From assembly GCA_051883455.1 (NCBI GenBank), contig JBJETT010000004.1:208490-272489 (forward strand): 64,000 bases of DNA, in the 5' to 3' direction. Below the pieces are notes generated by a model. The model was not told the origin of the DNA. It saw nothing but the letters and a program-made list of their open reading frames with translations, and did not search any database. A program made the translations under genes and the position numbers. Positions 17,139 through 26,204 of the stretch are shown here, in pieces (within the stretch, counting starts at the first letter, position 1; each line of letters starts with the position of its first letter). The stretch is from HGM11368 sp051883455. Its GTDB lineage: Bacteria; Bacillota; Clostridia; Christensenellales; UBA3700.

Positions 17139-17570
17139 ATGAACAAGAAGAACGGCGCAATAGACAGCAGAAGACGTGCAAGAGATTATGCGTACAAACT
17201 TATCTTTGGATATTTGTTCAACAAAGAGAGCGACGAGCAGACCAGAGCAATCATGCTTGCCGACGAAGCTCTCGGTGACGAGGACGTAGCCTACCTCAAT
17301 CAAGTCGTAGACGGCGTCATGGACAAGTACGACGAGCTTATAGGCATTATATGCGACAACGCCAAAAATTTTAGACCAGAGAGGATTTATAGACCCGATC
17401 TAGCGGCATTGCTATTGGCAATATACGAGATCAAATACGTAGATTACATTCCGCCAAGAGTATCCATCAGCGAGACGGTAGAGCTCGTCAAGACCTATTC
17501 TACCGAGAAGAGCTACGTCTTCGTCAACGGCGTGTTGTCGGGCGTGTACAAGCAACTAGTAGAGGAATAA
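17139..17570 (+). CDS. nusB: Transcription antitermination factor NusB
   Basis: A 143-residue all-helical RNA-binding protein that works with NusE on the boxA element of rRNA operons. Typical parts are RRRARDYAYKLIFGYLF at the N-terminus and PRVSISETVELVKTYSTEKSYVFVNGVLSGVYK at the C-terminus. The Shine-Dalgarno AAAGGAG precedes ATG 17139. folD begins two bases after its stop. Confidence 0.95.
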   Translation: MNKKNGAIDSRRRARDYAYKLIFGYLFNKESDEQTRAIMLADEALGDEDVAYLNQVVDGVMDKYDELIGIICDNAKNFRPERIYRPDLAALLLAIYEIKYVDYIPPRVSISETVELVKTYSTEKSYVFVNGVLSGVYKQLVEE

Positions 17571-17572
17571 TT

Positions 17573-18424
17573 ATGTTGATATACGGAAAGCAAGTTTCGG
17601 CAAATCTTAGAAGCAAAATTGCCGACAAAGTAAAGGATTTTGAGAGCAGTATGGGACGCAAGCCATGTCTTGCAGTCATTATCGTAGGCGAAGACCCTGC
17701 GTCTAAGACCTACGTCAAGAACAAAATCAACGGTTGCGCCGAGGTGGGCATGAAGTCTTTGGCTTTCGAATATCCCGACGGCGAGCCTCAACAAAATATT
17801 GCCGACACCATTATTTCTTTGGCAAAAGACGATAGCGTAGACGGCATTTTGGTACAACTTCCGTTGCCAAAGGGTTACGACGAGAGCTATCTCTTGTCGC
17901 TCATTCCCGACAGCAAGGACGTGGACGGCTTTTCGCCCGACAATCTCGGTAGACTCGCTATGGGCAATCCACGCACCGTATCTTGTACGCCACTCGGCGT
18001 AATGAATTTGCTTGCAGACACAGGCGTAGATTTGCAAGGCAAAAACGCGGTAGTTTTGGGTAGAAGTAACACGGTAGGCAAGCCAATGGCGATGCTTCTT
18101 CTCAACGCCAACTGCACCGTCACGGTATGCCATTCTCGCACTGTAAATCTTGAAGAATTTACTCGACGAGCCGATATCCTCGTAGTAGCTATCGGCAAGC
18201 CAAAGTTCGTCACAGGCGATATGGTCAAAGAAGGAGCTATTGTCATCGACGTAGGTATCAATCGAGTAGACGGCAAATTGTGTGGTGACGTAGACTTTGA
18301 CTCGGTAGAGCCTAAGGCGTCGTTTATCACTCCCGTTCCGGGAGGCGTAGGTCCTATGACTATCACCATGCTACTATACAACACGCTGTGTGCCGCAGTA
18401 GATAGAGAACTTAACAAACAATGA
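17573..18424 (+). CDS. folD: Methylenetetrahydrofolate dehydrogenase / cyclohydrolase FolD
   Basis: A 283-residue bifunctional enzyme interconverting 5,10-methylene-, methenyl- and 10-formyl-tetrahydrofolate. Catalytic and binding motifs are SKTYVKNKINGC (Tyr and Lys), DGILVQLPLPKGYDE, PDSKDVDGFSPDNLGRL, and the cofactor-binding VVLGRSNTVGKPMAMLLL. It ends with the family signature TPVPGGVGPMTITMLLYNT. It overlaps xseA by four bases. Confidence 0.97.
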   Translation: MLIYGKQVSANLRSKIADKVKDFESSMGRKPCLAVIIVGEDPASKTYVKNKINGCAEVGMKSLAFEYPDGEPQQNIADTIISLAKDDSVDGILVQLPLPKGYDESYLLSLIPDSKDVDGFSPDNLGRLAMGNPRTVSCTPLGVMNLLADTGVDLQGKNAVVLGRSNTVGKPMAMLLLNANCTVTVCHSRTVNLEEFTRRADILVVAIGKPKFVTGDMVKEGAIVIDVGINRVDGKLCGDVDFDSVEPKASFITPVPGGVGPMTITMLLYNTLCAAVDRELNKQ

Positions 18425-19605
18425 GCGACGTCCTTAGCGTAAGCGTTATCAACGGCTATATTCATCAAATTTTCCTTGCCGAAGATATGTTGCACGGCGT
18501 TTCGGTTGTGGGAGAAATCTCGCAATTCAAAGTGACGGGCGGACACGCATATTTTACCCTCAAAGACGAAAATAGTCAGCTCAATTGCACTTGCTTCAAC
18601 TGCGCCGAGACCTACCTTCCCAAGGTTGGCGAAAGCGTAATTCTCAAAGGTGACGTAGACTATTACGTCAAGGGCGGTAGGCTTAGCTTTAACGCAAGGA
18701 GCATTCAACCGCTTGGCAACGGCTATCTTGCTTTGCTCTTCGAGCAACTCAAAAAGAAGCTGGCGACTGCAGGCTACTTCGACGAGGCTCACAAAAAGCC
18801 AATTCCTCGATATCCTCACAGAGTTTGCGTAATCACTTCGGCTCAAGGCGCGGTAATTAGGGATATCGTCACTACCGTTCGTCAAAAAAATAAATATCTC
18901 GATATCGTCATCAAAGACGTGAGAGTTCAAGGCGACAGTTGTTCTCAAGACGTCGTCAAAGCTATCAAAGAAGTAGACCCTATGGGCTACGACGCTATCA
19001 TAATAGCTAGAGGTGGTGGCTCGATAGAAGACCTACAAGGTTTCAACGACGAGAGATTAGTGTATGCTATATACGAAGCAACCACGCCAATTATTTCGGC
19101 AGTAGGACACGAAACCGACTTTACTTTGTGCGATTTCGTAGCCGACATCAGATGCGCAACCCCTACTGCGGCAGCCAATCTCATAGCTTTTGACCAAGAG
19201 GCAGTCGTAGATTATCTATCTAGCGTCAAGAGCAATCTTTTGCAAAAGCTTACTCAACGTGTCGACAATTATTCTAGCAAGCGTCGATTGCTTAGCCTTA
19301 CGCTCGAAGGCGCAATAAGAGCAAGGATAGACAAAGGCAATTACGCCCTAGATGCCATAAGCAATAGACTCGACAAGGCGTTTGAAACGAGGGCATTTCA
19401 AGCCAAATTATCTATGCAAAATTTGCTAGCCAAACTCAAAGCTCTCGACCCGATATCAATAGTTCAAAAGGGCTTATGGAGCGTATCTTGCGAGGGAGTG
19501 CCTATCACGGAAGTTTCTCAAGTAGAGGTAGACCAAAGCCTTACGATTAGGTCGGTCAAAGGAAAAATTACGGCAACAGTCACGGAGGTGTCCGATGAAA
19601 TTTGA
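18421..19605 (+). CDS. xseA: Exodeoxyribonuclease VII large subunit
   Basis: A 394-residue catalytic subunit of exonuclease VII, which degrades single-stranded DNA to oligonucleotides. An N-terminal OB domain (VVGEISQFKVTGGHAYFTLKD) precedes the catalytic domain with IARGGGSIEDLQGFNDE and SAVGHETDFTLCDFVADIRCATPTAAA, then a coiled-coil region for small-subunit binding. It overlaps folD and xseB at its ends, so the two subunits are translated together. Confidence 0.96.
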   Translation: MSDVLSVSVINGYIHQIFLAEDMLHGVSVVGEISQFKVTGGHAYFTLKDENSQLNCTCFNCAETYLPKVGESVILKGDVDYYVKGGRLSFNARSIQPLGNGYLALLFEQLKKKLATAGYFDEAHKKPIPRYPHRVCVITSAQGAVIRDIVTTVRQKNKYLDIVIKDVRVQGDSCSQDVVKAIKEVDPMGYDAIIIARGGGSIEDLQGFNDERLVYAIYEATTPIISAVGHETDFTLCDFVADIRCATPTAAANLIAFDQEAVVDYLSSVKSNLLQKLTQRVDNYSSKRRLLSLTLEGAIRARIDKGNYALDAISNRLDKAFETRAFQAKLSMQNLLAKLKALDPISIVQKGLWSVSCEGVPITEVSQVEVDQSLTIRSVKGKITATVTEVSDEI

Positions 19606-19789
19606 ACAATCAATGAAAGAATTAGAAAGCATTATAGCAAAAATGGAAGACCCAAACACAAGTTTTGAAGAACTTGTAAAACTATACGAAAAAGGCGTAG
19701 AGCTCAGCAACTTTTGCGCCCAAACTATCAAAAACGCCGAGGCTAAAATAACCATGCTCAAAGAGGGCAAAGAAGAGGTAGTAGATTGA
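19595..19789 (+). CDS. xseB: Exodeoxyribonuclease VII small subunit
   Basis: A 64-residue helical protein with the family pattern FEQSMKELESIIAKMEDPNTSFEELVKLYEKGVEL. Several copies coat the XseA coiled coil. The start ATG 19595 overlaps xseA by 11 bp, preceded by GGAGG. Its stop overlaps the ispA start. Confidence 0.94.
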   Translation: MKFEQSMKELESIIAKMEDPNTSFEELVKLYEKGVELSNFCAQTIKNAEAKITMLKEGKEEVVD

Positions 19790-20661
19790 CTTACGACCAA
19801 TCAGTGCAAGCTTACCTACAACGCTTCGAAGAGTTGCTGGGTAAATATATTGCAGACTACGATTGTCCTATAGACAGCATCAAGCAAGCAGTTTCCTATA
19901 GCATTTTGGACGGCGGAAAGAGAATACGACCTTTGCTGGTATATCTAGGTGCCGAGCTTTGTGGTAGAGAGGCAAAAGAGGTAGATTATCTTGCGTTAGG
20001 CGTTGAGATGATACATTCTTATTCGTTAGTTCACGATGATTTGCCGTGCATGGACGACGACGTGCTCAGACGAGGCAAACCGACCACACACGTCAAGTTT
20101 GGTCAAGATATGGCTGTTTTGGCGGGGGACGGGCTTCTCAATATGGCGTTTGAAACTTTGCTATTGGATTGCAACAGAGCAAGCGACGTCAAGGCAGTCA
20201 AGTACGTTGCCGACTGTGCAGGCATTAGAGGAATGATAGGCGGACAAGCTTTGGACGTAGCCAATACCGACGAGCATGTTGACTTAGACTCAATACAGTT
20301 GCTCAACAGCCTCAAGACGGGCAAACTCATCAAAGCGGCACTAGTAGGCAGTTGCATCAAGTGTGGAGCAGACGACAAGCTCATCGAAGCAGTAGAAGTA
20401 TACGCCGAGTGCATAGGCATAATTTTTCAGCTCGTTGACGACCTTCTCGATTTACATTCTACCAGCGCTCAGCTAGGCAAGTCCATCGGCAAGGACGCTA
20501 AGCAAAACAAAATGACTTATACGGCGGTCGCGGGAGAAGAGCGTTGCCGTCAAACTATCCAAGAAATGCTACGCCGCGCTATAGAGGCAATCTCGCCGTA
20601 CGGTTCGCGCGCAGACAATCTCATACAATTTGCCAACTACTTGACTCAAAGAGCGTACTAA
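19786..20661 (+). CDS. ispA: Farnesyl/geranyl diphosphate synthase
   Basis: A 291-residue trans-isoprenyl diphosphate synthase. The two aspartate-rich motifs are present in HDDLPCMDDDVLRRGKPT and FQLVDDLLD, and GKRIRPLLVYL marks the substrate site. It begins with TTG at 19786, overlapping xseB, as no ATG lies nearby; the first residues match the family. It supplies precursors for undecaprenyl phosphate and quinones, and is followed by dxs, the first enzyme of the same pathway. Confidence 0.92.
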   Translation: MTYDQSVQAYLQRFEELLGKYIADYDCPIDSIKQAVSYSILDGGKRIRPLLVYLGAELCGREAKEVDYLALGVEMIHSYSLVHDDLPCMDDDVLRRGKPTTHVKFGQDMAVLAGDGLLNMAFETLLLDCNRASDVKAVKYVADCAGIRGMIGGQALDVANTDEHVDLDSIQLLNSLKTGKLIKAALVGSCIKCGADDKLIEAVEVYAECIGIIFQLVDDLLDLHSTSAQLGKSIGKDAKQNKMTYTAVAGEERCRQTIQEMLRRAIEAISPYGSRADNLIQFANYLTQRAY

Positions 20662-20702
20662 TATATATTTATTTAGTTGGCATATAATTATATCGTAACA
20701 AT

Positions 20703-22409
20703 ATGAAAATTTTAGAGCAAGTCACCCAAGAAGGTGGCGTAAAAAAACTAAATATAGAGCAGCTCGAGCAGCTTAGCGGCGAAATTCGCAACGTAATAGT
20801 AGAGTCCGTGCTCGCTGGCGGTGGTCATCTGTCTTCCAATCTCGGCGTAGTCGAATTGGTCGTTGCATTGCATTACGTATTTGATTTTCCTAAGGACAAA
20901 CTTATTTTTGACGTAGGACACCAATGCTACGCGCACAAAATACTTACGGGCAGGCTCGACGGCTTTGCTCGTCTTAGACGTAGCAACGGCGTTGCAGGCT
21001 TCCCAAAGAGAGAAGAGAGCGAGTATGACGTAGCCAACACGGGACATGCTTCAACCTCGCTATCTATAGCGTGTGGATTGGCTAGGGCTCAATGCGAGGG
21101 CGAAATCATATCCGTAGTAGGCGACGGAGCAATGACGGGTGGACTGATTTACGAAGCTCTCAACGATATAGCAGCGAGCAAAAACAAGCAAATCGTTATC
21201 ATCAACGACAACAAGCTTTCCATATCCTACAATCAAGGCTTCGTATCTTACTATTTGTCGCAACTTTGCAAGAGTCAAGAGGGCAAGTCTTTGCAAGAGA
21301 TAGGACTAGATTTTTACGGCAGTATCGACGGACACGATTTCAATCAACTCATCAAGGCGTTGCAATATGCCAAACAGTCGACAACTTCCGTAGTCATTCA
21401 CGTTAGTACCGTCAAAGGCAAAGGTTACACGCCGGCGGAGCAAGACCCGGTGGCTTATCACGGCTATAGTACTACTTCGCCTCAAAAGACTTTTAGCAGT
21501 ACTTTTGGCGACAAAATCGTAGATTTAGCTAGTAAAAATCACGAGATTTGGGCTATTACCGCAGCAATGAAAGAGGGTGTGGGGCTCAGTGAATTTGCTA
21601 GACTATACCCCGACCGTTTCGTTGACGTAGGCATAGCAGAGGGGCACGCCGTAACCATGGCTAGCGGACTTGCGCTTGGCGGAAAACGCCCTATCTTTGC
21701 CGTATATTCCTCATTTTTGCAGCGAGCTTTCGACAATCTATTGCACGACGTATGTCTCAACGATTTGCCGGTAATTATTTGTGAGGATAGAAGCGGAATA
21801 GTAGGCGAAGACGGCGAAACACACCAAGGAATATACGACGTATCCTTCCTTGCTTGCATGCCTAATATAGTCGTTATGCAACCCAAAGATTATCTTGAGC
21901 TTGACGATATGATGGATTTTGCCTTGACGCTCAATCATCCTACCGTCATCAGGTATCCAAAAGGCGATATCAAGACGATATACGACTCACACACGGCTAT
22001 AGAACTTGGTAAGTACGAATTTTTGCGTTATTCTAAGACCAATAACCTTACACTCATAGCAGGTGGCGCAACGGTCGTAGAACAAGCTTACAATGCCGTA
22101 ATTGAGGCGCAAAAGCTAGGATATAACGTCAATCTAATCAACGCACGATTTGTCAAACCTATTGACCAAGACGCCTTAGATTTAGTCAAGGGTACTACCG
22201 TTGTCGTATTAGAAGACAACGTTCAGCGAGGCTCTTTGGGCGAAGCAATTGGCAATTTTTATGCAAGTAGCGACTTGGGTACTCACGTCATTGCCCTCAA
22301 TCTTGGCGACGGCACACATTCGCAAGCCGACAAGGGCGAAATACTTGCTGACTACTCACTTGATAGCAAGAGTATATTGGATTTTATAGTTACTCATTAT
22401 GCGCATTGA
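20703..22409 (+). CDS. dxs: 1-deoxy-D-xylulose-5-phosphate synthase
   Basis: A 568-residue thiamine-diphosphate enzyme that starts the MEP isoprenoid pathway. Seen are HQCYAHKILTGR, the ThDP motif GDGAMTGGLIYEALNDI, INDNKLSISYN and the transketolase-like central domain (GIAEGHAVTMASGLAL). At 568 residues it is shorter than the 620-640 usual for the family; the N-terminal and linker regions look trimmed while key motifs remain. No Shine-Dalgarno is seen; a TATAAT at 20683-20688 would give a leader of only about eight bases. Confidence 0.93.
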   Translation: MKILEQVTQEGGVKKLNIEQLEQLSGEIRNVIVESVLAGGGHLSSNLGVVELVVALHYVFDFPKDKLIFDVGHQCYAHKILTGRLDGFARLRRSNGVAGFPKREESEYDVANTGHASTSLSIACGLARAQCEGEIISVVGDGAMTGGLIYEALNDIAASKNKQIVIINDNKLSISYNQGFVSYYLSQLCKSQEGKSLQEIGLDFYGSIDGHDFNQLIKALQYAKQSTTSVVIHVSTVKGKGYTPAEQDPVAYHGYSTTSPQKTFSSTFGDKIVDLASKNHEIWAITAAMKEGVGLSEFARLYPDRFVDVGIAEGHAVTMASGLALGGKRPIFAVYSSFLQRAFDNLLHDVCLNDLPVIICEDRSGIVGEDGETHQGIYDVSFLACMPNIVVMQPKDYLELDDMMDFALTLNHPTVIRYPKGDIKTIYDSHTAIELGKYEFLRYSKTNNLTLIAGGATVVEQAYNAVIEAQKLGYNVNLINARFVKPIDQDALDLVKGTTVVVLEDNVQRGSLGEAIGNFYASSDLGTHVIALNLGDGTHSQADKGEILADYSLDSKSILDFIVTHYAH

Positions 22410-23121
22410 TTTATATTTAGTTAGCAACCACGATTTATCTCGTGCCAAAGCGCAACAAATGCTCAAAGAAGGCATGATTTTGTGCAACGGCAAGCAGCTC
22501 ACCAAAGCTTCTTACGACGTCAAACCCGACGACGTTGTTACAATCAACAATAGTTTTCAATACGCCTCTGTTGGCGGAGATAAGCTCAAAAAGGCTTTGG
22601 ACGATTTTTCTTACGACCCCAGTGGCAAAATATGCGTAGATATCGGTGCCTCCAACGGTGGTTTTACCGATTGTCTGTTGCAACACGGAGCTAGCAAAGT
22701 CTACGCGATTGACGTGGGAGAATGCGCCTTTGACGACAGACTAAAAAACGATAATAGAGTAGTCGTCAAGGATAGGACCAACGCTAGAAATCTTACCTCG
22801 CAAGACCTTGGCGAAAAGTGTGATTTTTGTTGCGTTGACGTCAGTTTTATATCCCTCAAATATCTTCTTCCTACCGTTTTTGACTTGCTCAAAGACGGAG
22901 GTGAAGCCATTTGTCTTGTCAAACCTCAATTCGAAGCGGGCAAGAGCAACCTCAGCAAAAAGGGTATCGTTACTGACCCCAAGGTGCGACAAAGAGTGCT
23001 ACAAGACGTATGTGATTACGCAGTTTCTTTGGGATTTACTCTATATGGCACGACCACAGCCCCAATCAAGGACAAAAAAAATATAGAATTTTTGATTTAT
23101 ATTGCCAAAATTATTGTATAA
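22399..23121 (+). CDS. tlyA: TlyA family 2'-O rRNA methyltransferase
   Basis: A 240-residue protein with an N-terminal S4 RNA-binding domain (RIDLYLVSNHDLSRAKAQQMLKEGMI) and an FtsJ-like SAM-dependent methyltransferase domain (VDIGASNGGFTDCLLQHGA, VDVSFISLKYLLP, VKPQFEAGK). Homologues methylate 16S/23S rRNA cytidines. It overlaps the dxs stop by 11 bp. The dxs-tlyA-nadK-argR-recN order is classical for Firmicutes. Confidence 0.93.
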   Translation: MRIDLYLVSNHDLSRAKAQQMLKEGMILCNGKQLTKASYDVKPDDVVTINNSFQYASVGGDKLKKALDDFSYDPSGKICVDIGASNGGFTDCLLQHGASKVYAIDVGECAFDDRLKNDNRVVVKDRTNARNLTSQDLGEKCDFCCVDVSFISLKYLLPTVFDLLKDGGEAICLVKPQFEAGKSNLSKKGIVTDPKVRQRVLQDVCDYAVSLGFTLYGTTTAPIKDKKNIEFLIYIAKIIV

Positions 23122-23142
23122 TTATGCAGTTTATTATATAAT
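23114..23142 (+). promoter_or_regulatory. Promoter of nadK, leaderless geometry
   Basis: TATAAT (23137-23142) follows TTGTAT (23114-23119) by 17 bp. ATG 23149 begins exactly six bases after the -10, so the predicted +1 is the A of the start codon. There is no Shine-Dalgarno. Confidence 0.55.
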
Positions 23143-23148
23143 TACTGT

Positions 23149-23994
23149 ATGAAATTAGGCATTTATTCCAATCTAAACAGAGATATTGAGTGCAAAGAAT
23201 GTTTACGTTTTACTAGCCTTCTGCAAGAGCGAGGGGTAGATTTTTTGGTGTGCGACAACGCAGCTAGTTATTTTGACGAGCAATTTGTATCTGATTTAGA
23301 CTACGTTGCCTCGTGGTGCGACGTATTCGTAGCGTTTGGCGGTGACGGCACAATGCTTGAGGTCATCAACGCTTGCACCGTATACGACAAGCCTTTGCTC
23401 GGTGTCAATATGGGCAAAATCGGCTTTTTGAGCGAAATCAGTCAAGAGCAAATCAATCTTGCCATAGACAAAATTTTGAATAGAGAATATTCGGTAGAGA
23501 GTAGAATGATGCTTGAGGTTCAAGTTGACGGCAAAAGCTACTACGCTCTCAACGAAGCCTTGTTTTCTAGTAAGGACAACTGCCACGTAGTCACCGTAGA
23601 TATAGCCGTTGACGGCAATTACACCGACAAAATGCGCGGAGACGGCGTGCTCGTATCTACGCCTACGGGCTCTACGGCATATTCTTTAGCGTGCAATGGA
23701 CCTATTTTATCGCCTGACGTCGACGCAATACTCATCAATATGGTTTGTCCTCACACCTTGCATTCTTGTCCGCTCGTAGTCAACGGCAACAGTACGATTA
23801 CGCTTACTAGTAAAGTAGGCAATAGTGCAATGCGTTTGCTTATAGACGGTCGTATCGTAGACGAGTTTGACGATACTATCACCATTACCGTCAATAAGAG
23901 TATAAGACAAGCCAAATTTATAAGAATGAGCAACGTCAATTTTTATCAAAAACTTATCAAAAAACTAAGTTATTGGGGAGAGATAAATGAATAA
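23149..23994 (+). CDS. nadK: NAD kinase
   Basis: A 281-residue ATP-NAD kinase producing NADP. The diagnostic motifs are FGGDGTMLEVINAC, NMGKIGFLSEI, ALNEALF and VSTPTGSTAYSLACNGPI. The N-terminus MKLGIYSN fits ATG 23149. No ribosome-binding site precedes this start; a -10 hexamer lies six bases upstream. Its stop overlaps the argR start. Confidence 0.96.
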   Translation: MKLGIYSNLNRDIECKECLRFTSLLQERGVDFLVCDNAASYFDEQFVSDLDYVASWCDVFVAFGGDGTMLEVINACTVYDKPLLGVNMGKIGFLSEISQEQINLAIDKILNREYSVESRMMLEVQVDGKSYYALNEALFSSKDNCHVVTVDIAVDGNYTDKMRGDGVLVSTPTGSTAYSLACNGPILSPDVDAILINMVCPHTLHSCPLVVNGNSTITLTSKVGNSAMRLLIDGRIVDEFDDTITITVNKSIRQAKFIRMSNVNFYQKLIKKLSYWGEINE

Positions 23995-24436
23995 GAAGCA
24001 CAGACAACAACTGATTTTGGACATAATCAACCAATTTGAGATAGATACGCAAGACGAGCTGGTATCAATGCTCAATTCCAAGGGTTGCGAGGTTACACAA
24101 GCGACGGCTTCTCGTGACGTCAAAGAATTGGAGCTGGTCAAAGTAGCTGGTAGAGAAAAACGCTACAAATACGCTCAAGTTGGCTCGGCGGTATACGGTG
24201 ACCGCACCAAGTACGGCAATATCTTTAGAGAGAGTGTCGTATCCTTGCAATATGCGCAAAATCTCGTCGTAATCAAGACGGTGCACGGAGGCGCCAATTC
24301 TGCCGCAGCATTTATCGACAATCTTTCCATAACCGATATAATCGGCTCTATCGCGGGTGACGACACGATATTTATAGCCACCAAAAGTGAAGAATGTGCT
24401 AAGCGCATAACCGAACAACTCAAAAACTGTTTTTAA
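23987..24436 (+). CDS. argR: Arginine repressor ArgR/AhrC
   Basis: A 149-residue winged-helix regulator with a C-terminal arginine-binding trimerisation domain. The DNA-binding signature is TQDELVSMLNSKGCEVTQATASRDVKELELVK; the effector domain includes VIKTVHGGANSAAAFID and GSIAGDDTIFIA. It has GGGGAG upstream of ATG and overlaps nadK. No arginine genes are in the window, so its targets lie elsewhere. Confidence 0.95.
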   Translation: MNKKHRQQLILDIINQFEIDTQDELVSMLNSKGCEVTQATASRDVKELELVKVAGREKRYKYAQVGSAVYGDRTKYGNIFRESVVSLQYAQNLVVIKTVHGGANSAAAFIDNLSITDIIGSIAGDDTIFIATKSEECAKRITEQLKNCF

Positions 24437-24439
24437 TAT

Positions 24440-26140
24440 ATGCTACAACAACTTGTCATCAACAATATCGCAATTATCAGCAATCTTCAAGTCGAACTAG
24501 GCGTTGGACTCAACGTTTTTAGTGGCGAAACGGGCGCAGGTAAGTCGATAATAATAGATAGTATCAACTTTGTTCTCGGCAAGCGTGCCGACAAATCTCT
24601 CATCAGATATGGGCAGACTCAAGCAAGCGTTTGCGCTACCTTCGATATAACCAACTGTAAGGCAACCAAAGAGGTCTTGCAAAACGTAGACGTTGACAAT
24701 GACGACGATATATTGTGCATCAAGCGTACCATGACCTTAGAGGGCAAAAATACGTGCTCGGTCAACGGCGTCAAAATTACCCTAGCAATTCTTAGAGAAA
24801 TTACGTCCACGCTCGTAGACGTCTACGGACAACACGAATCGACGGCAATGCTTGACGATTCCAATCACCTTGCACTGCTTGACGAGTATTGCAAAGACGA
24901 AATTGCCGAACTAAAAGACGCACAAACTAAGTATTATTCGCAATATCGCAGCACCTTGTCAAGACTGCAAAAATACGGCTCTATGTCCGAGCTAAACAAA
25001 AACGTAGATTTGCTTGCATATCAAATCAAAGAGATAGAAGACGCCAACCTCAAAGAGGGCGAAGAAGAGGATTTGCTCGCTACTCGCAGAATGATGAACA
25101 ATTCTCAAAAAATCGTTACTGCGCTCTCAACCGCATATAATCTCATTGCTCAAGACGACGGTAGCGTGTTAGAAAGGCTGGCTATTGCTACCAAAGAATT
25201 AGAAAAAATCAGCGACGACGTAAGCGAAATCGAAGAGTACTTAGAGAGAATAGACGGTTGCACGTCGGAGCTCAAGGATTTGTCCTCATCCTTGCAAGAT
25301 TTGGCTGAGTCGTGCGAATTTGACGGACAACAATACGAATATGTCGAGCAAAGGCTAGACCTCATACGTAGGCTCAAGAAAAAATACGGCTCAAGCATAG
25401 AAGAAATTTTGCAATACAAAGACAAACTGCAAGAAGAATACGACTTTTATTGTGACGGCGAAGCTCAAATGGAGATTTTGCAACGACAACTCGAGCAAGA
25501 AAAGCGTTTACTCATCGACAATAGCGTAGCCCTCAGTATGCTAAGGCGCAAATATGCTCGTAAGCTAGGCGATAATATACAAAGCGAGCTATCTCAGCTC
25601 GGCATGAAAAATTGTCAATTCGACACCAAGTTTGACGTAGAACCAACCGACGACGATATCATCGACAAGATTACGTCTAACGGCTTCGACTCTCCCGTAT
25701 TTTTATTCTCCGCCAACGCAGGTCAACCCGTTAGAGAACTTAGCAAAATCATATCGGGCGGTGAGTTGTCAAGATTTATGCTTGCCGTCAAGTCGACGCT
25801 GGCAGGTCTAGAAGGCGTAGACAGCATGATTTTTGACGAAATAGACAGCGGTATCAGTGGACGTACGGCGCAAGTCGTTGCCCAAAAGCTCTACCAAATC
25901 AGCAAGAGTAGACAAGTCCTCGCTATCACGCATTTGCCTCAGCTTGCAGGCATGGCTGACCACAACTATCTCATAGACAAAAGCGTGCAAGACGGTGAAA
26001 CTAACACCACGCTCACCAAGCTCTACGGTGACGAGCTAATCAACGAGCTTGCCAGACTTATCGGTGGCAGTCAAACGTCACAGGTAGCTATAGAGCACGC
26101 CAAAGAGCTGAAGCAACAAGCCGACGAATCAAAACGCTAA
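24440..26140 (+). CDS. recN: DNA repair protein RecN
   Basis: A 566-residue SMC-like ATPase acting early in double-strand break repair. Walker A is GETGAGKSIIIDSINFVLG, the signature motif ISGGELSRFMLAVKS, and Walker B MIFDEIDSGISGRTAQVVAQ; two coiled-coil arms occupy the middle. Start ATG 24440 is three bases after the argR stop and has no clear ribosome-binding site, so it may depend on coupling. Confidence 0.96.
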   Translation: MLQQLVINNIAIISNLQVELGVGLNVFSGETGAGKSIIIDSINFVLGKRADKSLIRYGQTQASVCATFDITNCKATKEVLQNVDVDNDDDILCIKRTMTLEGKNTCSVNGVKITLAILREITSTLVDVYGQHESTAMLDDSNHLALLDEYCKDEIAELKDAQTKYYSQYRSTLSRLQKYGSMSELNKNVDLLAYQIKEIEDANLKEGEEEDLLATRRMMNNSQKIVTALSTAYNLIAQDDGSVLERLAIATKELEKISDDVSEIEEYLERIDGCTSELKDLSSSLQDLAESCEFDGQQYEYVEQRLDLIRRLKKKYGSSIEEILQYKDKLQEEYDFYCDGEAQMEILQRQLEQEKRLLIDNSVALSMLRRKYARKLGDNIQSELSQLGMKNCQFDTKFDVEPTDDDIIDKITSNGFDSPVFLFSANAGQPVRELSKIISGGELSRFMLAVKSTLAGLEGVDSMIFDEIDSGISGRTAQVVAQKLYQISKSRQVLAITHLPQLAGMADHNYLIDKSVQDGETNTTLTKLYGDELINELARLIGGSQTSQVAIEHAKELKQQADESKR

Positions 26141-26160
26141 CAACGATTATTTAGGTATAT

Positions 26161-26204
26161 TCTCCTTGCTTTTTCTTACACTAATCAAAGCAAGGAGATT
26201 TTTT
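26161..26204 (+). terminator. Perfect 12-bp hairpin with T6 tail that contains the spoIVB ribosome-binding site
   Basis: Arms TCTCCTTGCTTT (26161-26172) and AAAGCAAGGAGA (26187-26198) enclose a 14-nt loop, and TTTTTT follows directly before ATG 26205. It has every feature of a rho-independent terminator for recN, yet its 3' arm includes AAGGAG, the Shine-Dalgarno of spoIVB. It could terminate upstream transcripts, mask the ribosome-binding site in long transcripts, or both. Confidence 0.8.
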